This document shows positions 1 to 7,399 of a DNA stretch of 9,627 nt, in pieces (position 1 is the stretch's first letter; each line of letters begins with the position of its first letter). Below the pieces are notes generated by a model, which was given only the letters and a program-made list of their open reading frames with translations, made no database searches and was not told where the DNA came from. This DNA comes from Methanosarcinales archaeon (lineage in GTDB: Archaea; Halobacteriota; Syntropharchaeia; Alkanophagales; Methanospirareceae), in the NCBI GenBank assembly GCA_003661125.1, contig QMVO01000045.1, positions 1-9,627 of the forward strand, written 5' to 3'. A program made the position numbers and the translations under genes.

Positions 1-19
1 AAAAGATATCTATTAAGAA

Positions 20-93
20 GGGCTCGTAGCTCAGAAAGGTAGAGCAGCGGGCTTTTAACCCGTCGGTCGCGGGTTCAAATCCCGTCGAGCCCG
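20..93 (+). tRNA. tRNA-Lys, anticodon TTT
   Basis: A complete cloverleaf can be folded. The 7-bp acceptor stem pairs 20-26 (GGGCTCG) with 86-92 (CGAGCCC), and G93 is the discriminator. The D stem pairs 29-32 (GCTC) with 42-45 (GAGC). The anticodon stem pairs 47-51 (GCGGG) with 59-63 (CCCGT), and the loop CTTTTAA puts the anticodon TTT at 54-56, which reads lysine AAA/AAG. The variable region is 64-68. The T stem pairs 69-73 (GCGGG) with 81-85 (CCCGT) around the loop TTCAAAT. No intron is present and the 3' CCA is not encoded (GTAAC follows), so it must be added after transcription. The anticodon stem and T stem have identical sequences, each with one G-T wobble. The gene sits 12 bases before rpoH on the same strand, so the two may be co-transcribed. 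No promoter can be judged because only 19 bases precede it. Confidence 0.97.
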
Positions 94-105
94 TAACGAA
101 TAGCG

Positions 106-342
106 ATGAAGAAAGGAAAGATTCTTACACACGAGTTAGTGCCCAAGCACGAGGTAATGGAAGAGAGAGAAGTAATAGAACTTTTGGATACGTATAAAAT
201 AAAAAAGGAACAGATACCTAAGATTAAATTATCTGACGCCGTTATAAAAGAGATAAAAGCAGAGGTGGGCGACGTCGTGAGAATAACGAGGCAAAGTAGT
301 ATAGCGGGTAAAGTTTTATCTTACCGATTGGTCATCGAATAA
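106..342 (+). CDS. rpoH: DNA-directed RNA polymerase subunit H (RPB5-type)
   Basis: This 78-residue protein is the archaeal RNA polymerase subunit H, equivalent to the C-terminal domain of eukaryotic RPB5. It sits at the jaw of the enzyme and helps grip downstream DNA. The sequence shows the family signature LVPKHEV near residues 11-17, then the IPKIKLSDAV segment near 37-46, and the ending GDVVRITRQSS...SYRLVIE. Length and ends match the usual archaeal H subunit of about 75-85 residues. The ATG start fits the family N-terminus, but no Shine-Dalgarno sequence precedes it: the 12 bases between the tRNA and the ATG are TAACGAATAGCG. Translation may therefore be leaderless-like, or start on a 5' end made by tRNA processing. 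It is the first protein gene of the polymerase operon, with rpoB beginning 17 bases after its stop. Confidence 0.95.
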   Translation: MKKGKILTHELVPKHEVMEEREVIELLDTYKIKKEQIPKIKLSDAVIKEIKAEVGDVVRITRQSSIAGKVLSYRLVIE

Positions 343-345
343 AAA

Positions 346-350
346 GGGTG
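346..350 (+). promoter_or_regulatory. Ribosome binding site that decides the rpoB start
   Basis: The bases GGGTG include GGTG, complementary to the CACC of the archaeal 16S 3' end. They lie 9 bases before ATG 360. The GTG at 348-350, which would also be an in-frame start, is therefore more likely part of the binding site than an initiation codon. Confidence 0.55.
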
Positions 351-359
351 CAAACAAAT

Positions 360-3300
360 ATGTTAGACCGGGAAGTTCTATCAAAAGCGTATTTTAAAAG
401 GGAAAGAATAGTACAGCATCAGCTCGACTCGTTCAATCACTTCCTCGAGTACGGCATGCAAAGGATAATAGATGAGTTTAGACCCGCAGATAGTGATAAA
501 CCGCCTTATTCCGGTATAGAAACTTCTATCGCGGAAGAGGACGAAAAGGGGAAGTATAAACTGGGCGTGAAGTTTGGAAAAATACGCGTGGGTACTCCGA
601 AAGCAAGAGAGGCGGATGGCTCTTATGAGTCAATCTTCCCTTCACAGGCGAGAGTAAGGAATCTGAACTATGCTGCGCCCTTATATTTGGGCATGCAGAT
701 AGTGAGGAAATACGAAAACGGAGAGATAGAAGAGGAAGAAGAAGAGAAAGAAATTGAAATCGGCGAACTTCCCATCATGCTGAAATCGAAAAGATGCAAC
801 CTTTACGGGCTTTCGGAAGAAGAATTGATTGATAAAGGCGAAGATCCCCTTGATCCCGGGGGCTATTTTATCATAAATGGCTCAGAACATGTGGTAATCA
901 CGTTGGAAGACCTTGCACCAAACCGGATATTTGTCAACTTCGAAGAGAAATACGGAGATAAAAGCGTGCTTTCAAAGGTTTTTTCCCTTAAACACGGGTT
1001 CAGAGTCCCAATAAGGGTAGGAATAAATAAAAAGGGCATACTTGAGGTCTCTTTTCCCGCAGTAGCCAGAAAAATAGAATTTATAACGCTCATGCGCGCT
1101 CTGGGGCTCGAACGCGACGAAGAGATACTGAAAGCCGTCTCTGATGACCCACAAATAGAAAAATATATCCGCGAGAACATAGAAGAGTGCGTGGTGCATA
1201 CACAAGAGGATGCAATAGCTATATTGGGTCGAAAAGTCGCACCCACGCAGGCGAAGGAATATAGAGAGAAACGCATAAATTATATCTTTGACCGTTATTT
1301 CCTTCCACATCTTGATGACCGGATAGCGAAGGCGCATTTTATTGGCAGGATGGCAGAGGCATGCTATGAGCTTTCCCTGGGAAGAAGAGGTGAGGATGAC
1401 AAGGATCATTATGCAAACAAAAGGCTGAAACTTGCGGGAGACATGATGGAAGACCTTTTCAGGGTAGCATTTACCAAATTGATGCGGGATATGAGGTATC
1501 AATTGGAGCGTGCAAATATGCGAAGCAGAGAACTGAAAATCGCGACCGCAATTCGATCCGATGTACTTACCGAGCGGATATTGCATGCATTGGCTACCGG
1601 GAATTGGGTGGGTGGTAGAGCAGGTGTGTCTCAATTATTGGAAAGGAGCAACTATGTAGCCACCATCAGCCATCTGAGGAGGATAATTTCTCCTCTTTCC
1701 AGAGCTCAGCCGCATTTTGAAGCTCGTGATTTGCATCCTACGCAATGGGGGAAGATATGTCCAACCGAGACGCCCGAAGGACCCAATTGCGGGTTAGTAA
1801 AGAATTTTTCGCAGCTGGTTGAATTATCCGTGGGAGTGGACCATGAGAGCTTTAAAAGCACTTTATATGAGCTCGGTGTTATCCCTCCCGCTCACTCTTT
1901 GCAAATAGATGCCAGAATCAGGACTCGCGTGTTCGTGAACGGAGACTTCATCGGCTTTTCTACCGAGCCCGAAAGGTTTGTGGACGAGGTGAGAAGAAGG
2001 AGAAGAAAGGGAGAAATATCGAATCAAGTGAACATTGCCTACTACAAAGATAGAAGAGACATAATAATAAATTCTGATAGGGGAAGAGCGAGGAGACCGG
2101 TTATAATCGTAGAGGATAGAAAACCTCTGGTCACGGAAATGCATATCGAAAAACTGAGAAATGGCGAAATAGAATTTGAGGATTTGGTAAAGGAAGGAGT
2201 AATAGAGTATTTGGATGCGGAAGAGGAAGAAAATGTGCTGATAGCATTAAACGAAGAGGATTTAACAAAAGCAGATGGAGATGAATATACGCATCTGGAG
2301 GTGGATCCATCTTTGATTTTAGGCATTATTGCAGGGCTGATACCATATCCGGATCATAATTCGTCACCTCGTAACACCATGGGCTGTGCCATGTTGAAAC
2401 AATCCTTAGGGCTTCTCGCCGCAAACTTTAAAACGCGTGCCGATACCAGAGCACATCTTTTACATTATCCACAGAAGCCAATCGTAAAAACCAGGACTGC
2501 CGACCTTATTTTGCATGATAAGAGACCTTCGGGGCAGAATTTTGTCGTTGCGGTTTTAAGCTATGAAGGCTATAACATGGAAGACGCGTTAATTTTAAAC
2601 CGCGCTGCAATAGACCGAGGATTGGGAAGGAGTCATTTCTTCAGAACCTATGAGGGAGAAGAAAGGAGGTATCCGGGAGGTGAGGAAGACAGATTTGAGA
2701 TACCGGATACGGAGATTGTAGGTGTGAGGAGCCATGATGCATATAGCCAACTTGACGAAGAGGGGATAATAAATTCAGAGGTGGAAGTAGCACCAAATGA
2801 TGTATTGATAGGGAAGACAAGCCCGCCAAGGTTTTTAGAGGAAACCACAGAGCTCTTGAGCCCTTTGGAAAGAAGAGACACTTCTGTCTGTACTCGCTCT
2901 AACGAACGTGGGATAGTTGATTCTGTCGTACTCATGGAATCGAGTAGCAACAGGCGATTGGTTAAGATCAGTGTTCGAGACCAGAAGATACCAGAGATAG
3001 GGGATAAGTTCGCATCAAGACATGGCCAGAAAGGCGTGATTGGACTAATCGTGCCTCCTGAAGATCTGCCATTTACTGGAGATGGGATCATTCCCGATAT
3101 GATTATAAATCCGCATGCCATCCCCTCGAGAATGACCGTTGGACACGTGCTGGAGATGATAGGCGGAAAAGTAGGAGCATTAGAAGGGAGACGAATAGAT
3201 GGAACTGCTTTTTCCGGTGAACCTGAGGAGGAATTGAGAGAAGCACTTGTGCGCGCTGGTTTCTCCCATACCGGTACGGAAGTAATGTATGATGGAACGA

Positions 3301-3737
3301 CGGGAGAGAGGATAAAGGGAGAAATTTTTATTGGCGTTGTGTATTATCAGAAGTTGTACCATCTGGTATCAGCTAAGATGCATGCGCGCGCAAGAGGTCC
3401 TGTGCAAATATTAACAAGACAACCAACAGAAGGGAAGGCAAGAGAAGGTGGGCTCCGTTTTGGAGAGATGGAAAGGGACGTTCTAATAGGTTATGGAGCT
3501 GCGATATCGCTAAAGGACAGACTATTGGACGAGTCCGACCGCGTTGTTGAACTGGTATGTGGGAATTGTGGCATGATTGCCACTATTGACAGAAAAACAG
3601 GCACTTCGTATTGCCCAAATTGTGGTGCGGATACGGATATATATCCAGTAGAGATGAGTTATGCTTTTAAGCTGCTTCTGGATGAAATGAAGGTGCTATG
3701 TATTGCACCGAGATTAGAATTAGAGGAGGCTGTATGA
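360..3737 (+). CDS. rpoB: DNA-directed RNA polymerase subunit B (fused B''+B')
   Basis: This is the second-largest subunit of archaeal RNA polymerase, homologous to RPB2 and bacterial beta, forming one side of the cleft and part of the active centre. It is one protein of 1125 residues from ATG 360; an in-frame GTG at 348 would add four residues but overlaps the likely ribosome binding site. Recognisable regions in order are the N-terminal lobe with LPIMLKSKRCNL; the fork/rifampicin-type region with SPLSRAQPHFEARDLHPTQW and CPTETPEGPNCG (about 444-480); SPRNTMGCAMLKQ; GYNMEDALILN (MEDA at 740-743); DQKIPEIGDKFASRHGQKG (about 874-892, with active-site lysines 876 and 883); INPHAIPSRMTVGH; and a C-terminal zinc site with Cys 1067, 1070, 1085 and 1088. 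Many methanogens, halophiles and Archaeoglobales have this gene split in two; here it is continuous. A run of six glutamates lies near residues 124-129. Its stop overlaps the rpoA1 start by 4 bases, suggesting translational coupling. Confidence 0.97.
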   Translation: MLDREVLSKAYFKRERIVQHQLDSFNHFLEYGMQRIIDEFRPADSDKPPYSGIETSIAEEDEKGKYKLGVKFGKIRVGTPKAREADGSYESIFPSQARVRNLNYAAPLYLGMQIVRKYENGEIEEEEEEKEIEIGELPIMLKSKRCNLYGLSEEELIDKGEDPLDPGGYFIINGSEHVVITLEDLAPNRIFVNFEEKYGDKSVLSKVFSLKHGFRVPIRVGINKKGILEVSFPAVARKIEFITLMRALGLERDEEILKAVSDDPQIEKYIRENIEECVVHTQEDAIAILGRKVAPTQAKEYREKRINYIFDRYFLPHLDDRIAKAHFIGRMAEACYELSLGRRGEDDKDHYANKRLKLAGDMMEDLFRVAFTKLMRDMRYQLERANMRSRELKIATAIRSDVLTERILHALATGNWVGGRAGVSQLLERSNYVATISHLRRIISPLSRAQPHFEARDLHPTQWGKICPTETPEGPNCGLVKNFSQLVELSVGVDHESFKSTLYELGVIPPAHSLQIDARIRTRVFVNGDFIGFSTEPERFVDEVRRRRRKGEISNQVNIAYYKDRRDIIINSDRGRARRPVIIVEDRKPLVTEMHIEKLRNGEIEFEDLVKEGVIEYLDAEEEENVLIALNEEDLTKADGDEYTHLEVDPSLILGIIAGLIPYPDHNSSPRNTMGCAMLKQSLGLLAANFKTRADTRAHLLHYPQKPIVKTRTADLILHDKRPSGQNFVVAVLSYEGYNMEDALILNRAAIDRGLGRSHFFRTYEGEERRYPGGEEDRFEIPDTEIVGVRSHDAYSQLDEEGIINSEVEVAPNDVLIGKTSPPRFLEETTELLSPLERRDTSVCTRSNERGIVDSVVLMESSSNRRLVKISVRDQKIPEIGDKFASRHGQKGVIGLIVPPEDLPFTGDGIIPDMIINPHAIPSRMTVGHVLEMIGGKVGALEGRRIDGTAFSGEPEEELREALVRAGFSHTGTEVMYDGTTGERIKGEIFIGVVYYQKLYHLVSAKMHARARGPVQILTRQPTEGKAREGGLRFGEMERDVLIGYGAAISLKDRLLDESDRVVELVCGNCGMIATIDRKTGTSYCPNCGADTDIYPVEMSYAFKLLLDEMKVLCIAPRLELEEAV
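3723..3729 (+). promoter_or_regulatory. Strong ribosome binding site deciding the rpoA1 start
   Basis: GAGGAGG lies 4 bases before ATG 3734, inside the last codons of rpoB. It selects this ATG over an in-frame upstream ATG at 3698, which would add 12 residues (ending in RGGC) not typical of the A' N-terminus. Confidence 0.75.
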
Positions 3738-6388
3738 AGCCAAATAAAATGAGGACGAAGAGGATAAAAGGGATAAAATTTGGACTGTTGTCTCCAACGG
3801 AGATAAGGAAGATGAGTGCTGCGAAGATAATAACTGCGGACACTTATGGTGAAGACGGATTTCCAATAGAGATGGGATTAGTGAACCAGCGAATGGGGGT
3901 TATTGATCCAGGCTTGAGATGTAAAACCTGTGGTGGTCGAATGGATGAATGTCCGGGGCATTTTGGACACATCGAGCTTGCTGCTCCTGTTATACATGTG
4001 GGGTATGCTAAATTAATATATCGAATACTGAGTGCGACATGCAGGAAGTGTGGCAGGGTTTTGCTGGAAGAAAAGGAAAAGAAAAAGTTTTTAGAGGGGA
4101 TAGAAAGGCAAAAAGATAAACAAGCAGACGTAGGTGAAGTAGTGAAACAGGTATTTAAAGAGGCGATGAAAAACGCTGTATGCATGTATTGCGGTGAGCA
4201 TCAAAGGAGCATAAAATATGATAAACCCACCGCTTACATAGAAATAGATGAAGAGGAAAAACAGCGTAGATTGATGCCTACCGATGTGAGAGAGCGACTT
4301 GAAAGAATACCTGACGAAGATATAGCCCTTTTCGGTATGGATCCAAAAAGTGCAAGACCTGAGTGGATGGTCCTTACTGTATTGCCTGTCCCACCAGTAA
4401 CCGCAAGACCTTCTATTACCCTGGAAAGCGGGCAACGAAGTGAAGACGACCTTACACATAAATTGGTGGATATAATCAGGATAAATCAGAGATTTATGGA
4501 GAATAGAGATGCTGGTGCGCCACAATTGATAATAGAGGACCTTTGGGAACTTCTTCAGTACCACGTAAGCACCTACTTCAATAACGAGATCCCTGGGCTA
4601 CCTCCTGCGAGGCACAGGAGCGGTAGACCACTTAAAACGATGGAGCAGCGATTAAAAGGAAAGGAAGGCAGGTTCAGAGGTTCGTTATCAGGGAAAAGAG
4701 TGAATTTCTCCGCGCGAACGGTTATTTCCCCAGATCCCGACATAGATATAGATGAAGTGGGTGTACCCGAGGAGATAGCAAAAGAGTTGACGATTACCGT
4801 TAACGTGACTGAAAGAAACATCGAACTCATGCGGCAAACGGTGAGGAGAGGTAAAAAACATCCTGGTGCGAATTATGTAAGAAGAGCAGATGGAAAAAAA
4901 GTGAAAGTAACAGAAATCAATCATGAAGCGTTAGCAGACGAGATCGACATCGGGTGGACGGTAGAAAGGCATATCCGTGATGGAGATATCGTATTGTTCA
5001 ACAGACAGCCATCCCTGCATAGAATGAGCATAATGGCACACCGAGTGCGTGTAATGCCTGGTAAGACTTTCAGATTAAATCCCACCGTTTGCCCACCTTA
5101 CAATGCGGATTATGATGGCGACGAGATGAATCTGCACGTTTTACAGACCGAAGAAGCGAGAGCAGAGGCAAAGATTCTGATGGCGGTGGAACGCAACATA
5201 ATATCGCCCAGATTTGGCAGACCTATTATAGGTGGCATCCATGATTACATCACAGGTCTGTTTTTACTTACGTGGGGAGAAAAGAAGTTTAAACGCGAAG
5301 AGGTGCTGGAGGTGTTGAAGAACATAGATATTGATGATTTAGGAGAGCCAGCGGAAGCACCCTATTGGACAGGGAAGCAGATATTCAGCATGATTTTACC
5401 CCCGGGATTGAATTTACATTTTCGTGCGAAGATGTGCGAGAAGTGCATCGAAAGAGGTTTGGTATGTCTGAAAGAGAAATGTCCTCGTGAGGCGTATGTC
5501 AAAATCAGAGGAGGAGAATTGATGAGTGGCGTTATAGATGAGGTGGCAATTGGTTCATTCAAAGGGAGAATAATTGACAGTATTTTTAGGCAATATGGCG
5601 AAAAAGCTGCAAAAAGGTTTATATGGGATGTTTCCAGGATTGCTATTAATTATATCCTGCAAGCGGGCTTTAGCTTTGGAATAAGCGATGAAGATATACC
5701 AAGGGAAGGGAAGGAGCAGATAGGGGAGGCGGCTCGTGAAGCTGAGCACAAAGTTGAAGCGTTGATAAAGGCGTATGAAGCAGAAGAACTTGAGGCTTTA
5801 CCTGGAAGGACGCTGGAGGAGACACTGGAACTATTAGTTATGCAGGAACTTGGTCGTGCAAGAGATGATGCTGGGGACATCGCAGAGAGGTATCTTGGCA
5901 TAGAAAATGCGGCTGTACTTATGGCAAAGTCAGGTGCACGTGGCTCCATGCTTAATCTAACGCAAATGGCTGCATGTGTGGGGCAACAATCTGTACGGGG
6001 GGAGAGGATAAAAAGAGGATACCAAGGGAGAACGTTACCGCACTTTAAGCACGGAGACAGGGGGGCGAATGCTCGTGGCTTCGTAAGAGCGTCTTTTAAA
6101 GACGGTTTATCTCCAACAGAATACTTTTTCCACGCTGTTGGTGGGAGGGAAGCCTTGGTAGATACCGCAGTCCGCACTTCCCAGAGTGGATACTTCCAGA
6201 GGCGACTAATCAACGCTTTACAAGACCTCGAAGTGAAGAATGATGGAACCGTAAGAGAAACAAGGGATACAATCGTGCAATTTAAATACGGTGAGGATGG
6301 TGTAGACCCTTCAAAAGGCGAGTATGGAAAAATTGCAGATATAGACGAGATAATAAGGGAGGCGATAGGTGTAGAAGCAGGAGCATAG
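3734..6388 (+). CDS. rpoA1: DNA-directed RNA polymerase subunit A'
   Basis: This 884-residue protein is the N-terminal two thirds of the archaeal largest subunit (RPB1/beta' homologue) and carries the catalytic magnesium site. The N-terminus KGIKFGLLSPTEIRKMS is typical. The clamp zinc site has Cys 63, 66 and 73 with His 76 (in CPGHFGH); a second set has Cys 103, 106, 150 and 153. KGKEGRFRGSLSGKRVNFSARTVISPDP is the lid/rudder and switch region, NRQPSLHRMS follows, and the catalytic motif NADYDGDEMNLH has Asp 459, 461 and 463. A further Cys group lies at 568, 571, 578 and 583. The bridge helix region appears in the HFKHGDRGANARGFVRASFKDGL and GREALVDTAVRTSQSGY segments. The ending near DPSKGEYGKIADID is the normal place where archaeal A' stops. 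The gene overlaps rpoB by ATGA and has a strong ribosome binding site. Confidence 0.97.
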   Translation: MKPNKMRTKRIKGIKFGLLSPTEIRKMSAAKIITADTYGEDGFPIEMGLVNQRMGVIDPGLRCKTCGGRMDECPGHFGHIELAAPVIHVGYAKLIYRILSATCRKCGRVLLEEKEKKKFLEGIERQKDKQADVGEVVKQVFKEAMKNAVCMYCGEHQRSIKYDKPTAYIEIDEEEKQRRLMPTDVRERLERIPDEDIALFGMDPKSARPEWMVLTVLPVPPVTARPSITLESGQRSEDDLTHKLVDIIRINQRFMENRDAGAPQLIIEDLWELLQYHVSTYFNNEIPGLPPARHRSGRPLKTMEQRLKGKEGRFRGSLSGKRVNFSARTVISPDPDIDIDEVGVPEEIAKELTITVNVTERNIELMRQTVRRGKKHPGANYVRRADGKKVKVTEINHEALADEIDIGWTVERHIRDGDIVLFNRQPSLHRMSIMAHRVRVMPGKTFRLNPTVCPPYNADYDGDEMNLHVLQTEEARAEAKILMAVERNIISPRFGRPIIGGIHDYITGLFLLTWGEKKFKREEVLEVLKNIDIDDLGEPAEAPYWTGKQIFSMILPPGLNLHFRAKMCEKCIERGLVCLKEKCPREAYVKIRGGELMSGVIDEVAIGSFKGRIIDSIFRQYGEKAAKRFIWDVSRIAINYILQAGFSFGISDEDIPREGKEQIGEAAREAEHKVEALIKAYEAEELEALPGRTLEETLELLVMQELGRARDDAGDIAERYLGIENAAVLMAKSGARGSMLNLTQMAACVGQQSVRGERIKRGYQGRTLPHFKHGDRGANARGFVRASFKDGLSPTEYFFHAVGGREALVDTAVRTSQSGYFQRRLINALQDLEVKNDGTVRETRDTIVQFKYGEDGVDPSKGEYGKIADIDEIIREAIGVEAGA
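6380..6383 (+). promoter_or_regulatory. Ribosome binding site of rpoA2
   Basis: GGAG lies 8 bases before ATG 6392, inside the last codons of rpoA1, and supports that start. Confidence 0.55.
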
Positions 6389-6391
6389 AAT

Positions 6392-7399
6392 ATGCAGAGG
6401 GTATTAACACCGGAAGAGAAGGAAGAAGCATTAAAAGAACTAATAAAGGCGGGAATAGAGGAAGAGATAGCAGAGCAAATAAAAGAAGCGTTTATACCAT
6501 CAGAGCTGACCATTGAACTCGATGAATTGTTAGAGATGCAGATAGAGGAGGAATATGCCAGAGATATAATATTAATGCAGGGAAGGGGAGAAGAAGGAGA
6601 AGTAAAGTTCGGGGATATAGAGCTAAAAGTGAATAAAAGCAAGCTACCTGAACTCATAAAAGACGAATTAAGGAAGAAGTTAAGGGCTGTGAGGGCTAAG
6701 CTAAGCAAGGAAAAGCTGGATGAGATTTTAAAGAAAATCGAGGAGAAATACGAAAAAGCAATGATGGAGCCCCGGGAAGCCGTGGGGATTGTTGCGGCTC
6801 AGTCTATCGGTGAGCCTGGAACACAGATGACATTGCGAACTTTCCATTATGCCGGTGTCGGTGCGATATACATTACGCTCGGTTTACCTCGGATAATAGA
6901 AATAGTGGATGCAAGAAAGAAACCATCCACGCCAGCAATGAAAATAAAGTTGGAGGGGGAATATGCGTCAAATAGGGACAAGGCAGAGGAATTAACGATG
7001 GAAATAGAAGAGACGTATATTAAAGACATAGGCAAAATAGAAGCATCCACAGAGGATATGTCCGTGTGGGTTTCATTGAAGGAGAGGGAATTGAAGAGAA
7101 GACACATTAAAAGAGAGGAAGTAGAAGAGAAGTTAAAGGGCATAGGTGCGGGTGTGCTTGTAGAAACGACGGAGGAGGGCAAATTGCGAATACAGGTGCA
7201 GAATAAGTTTTATCATGAGCTGTTAAGACTTGAGGAGAAGGTGTCGAACACGCTGGTGAAGGGGATAGAAGGGATAAAGAGGGCGATAGTGAGAAGAGAC
7301 GTAGATGGGGAATATATGCTGTACACAGAGGGCTCGGCATTGAAAAAAGTGATGAGGATTGAAGGCGTAGATTCAGTAGAACAACCACGAATAACATAG
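6392..7399 (+). CDS. rpoA2: RNA polymerase subunit A'', N-terminal part, broken by a frameshift
   Basis: Archaeal A'' is the C-terminal third of the largest subunit and contributes the trigger loop and part of the jaw and clamp. The reading frame from ATG 6392 gives 335 residues. It contains EPREAVGIVAAQSIGEPGTQMTLRTFHYAGV starting near residue 126, the trigger-loop region, then LGLPRIIEIVDARKKPSTP. It proceeds normally to MRIEGVDS near residue 328, after which the frame gives VEQPRIT and stops at 7397-7399. The family expectation after EGVD is a segment of the type xSRTTTNNI, and that segment is encoded in the -1 frame from 7375. With one base added back, the protein would be about 450 residues. 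It has a charged, helix-rich N-terminus of about 125 residues before the EPREAVG motif, longer than I recall for most A'' proteins. The gene follows rpoA1 by 3 bases. Confidence 0.9.
   Translation: MQRVLTPEEKEEALKELIKAGIEEEIAEQIKEAFIPSELTIELDELLEMQIEEEYARDIILMQGRGEEGEVKFGDIELKVNKSKLPELIKDELRKKLRAVRAKLSKEKLDEILKKIEEKYEKAMMEPREAVGIVAAQSIGEPGTQMTLRTFHYAGVGAIYITLGLPRIIEIVDARKKPSTPAMKIKLEGEYASNRDKAEELTMEIEETYIKDIGKIEASTEDMSVWVSLKERELKRRHIKREEVEEKLKGIGAGVLVETTEEGKLRIQVQNKFYHELLRLEEKVSNTLVKGIEGIKRAIVRRDVDGEYMLYTEGSALKKVMRIEGVDSVEQPRIT
7363..7396 (+). other. Frame-transition interval inside rpoA2
   Basis: Both the upstream A'' frame and the -1 frame are open here: the -1 frame has a stop TGA at 7360-7362 and the upstream frame stops at TAG 7397-7399. 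The best join that keeps family residues re-reads A7375, so that GVDS is followed by SRTTTNN. This corresponds to exactly one missing base between about 7370 and 7378. No canonical X-XXY-YYZ slippery heptamer is present, and I see no obvious strong stem-loop just downstream. Confidence 0.8.

Noticed and set aside
53..58. TTTTAA as a TATA box for rpoH.
   Set aside because: These bases are the anticodon and anticodon loop of tRNA-Lys and are explained by tRNA function; no purine-rich BRE-like element stands out before them.
348..350. GTG as the rpoB start.
   Set aside because: It overlaps the GGGTG ribosome binding site placed 9 bases before ATG 360; four extra residues have no support. It remains possible.
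3698..3733. An earlier ATG for rpoA1 at 3698, inside rpoB.
   Set aside because: The added residues are unlike A' N-termini, and GAGGAGG at 3723-3729 is placed for ATG 3734.
5650..6708. A 352-codon open frame on the minus strand across the rpoA1/rpoA2 junction.
   Set aside because: It is antisense to two well-recognised polymerase genes, is dominated by Ser, Ile and Ala as expected from the complement of purine-rich codons, and shows no family motif.
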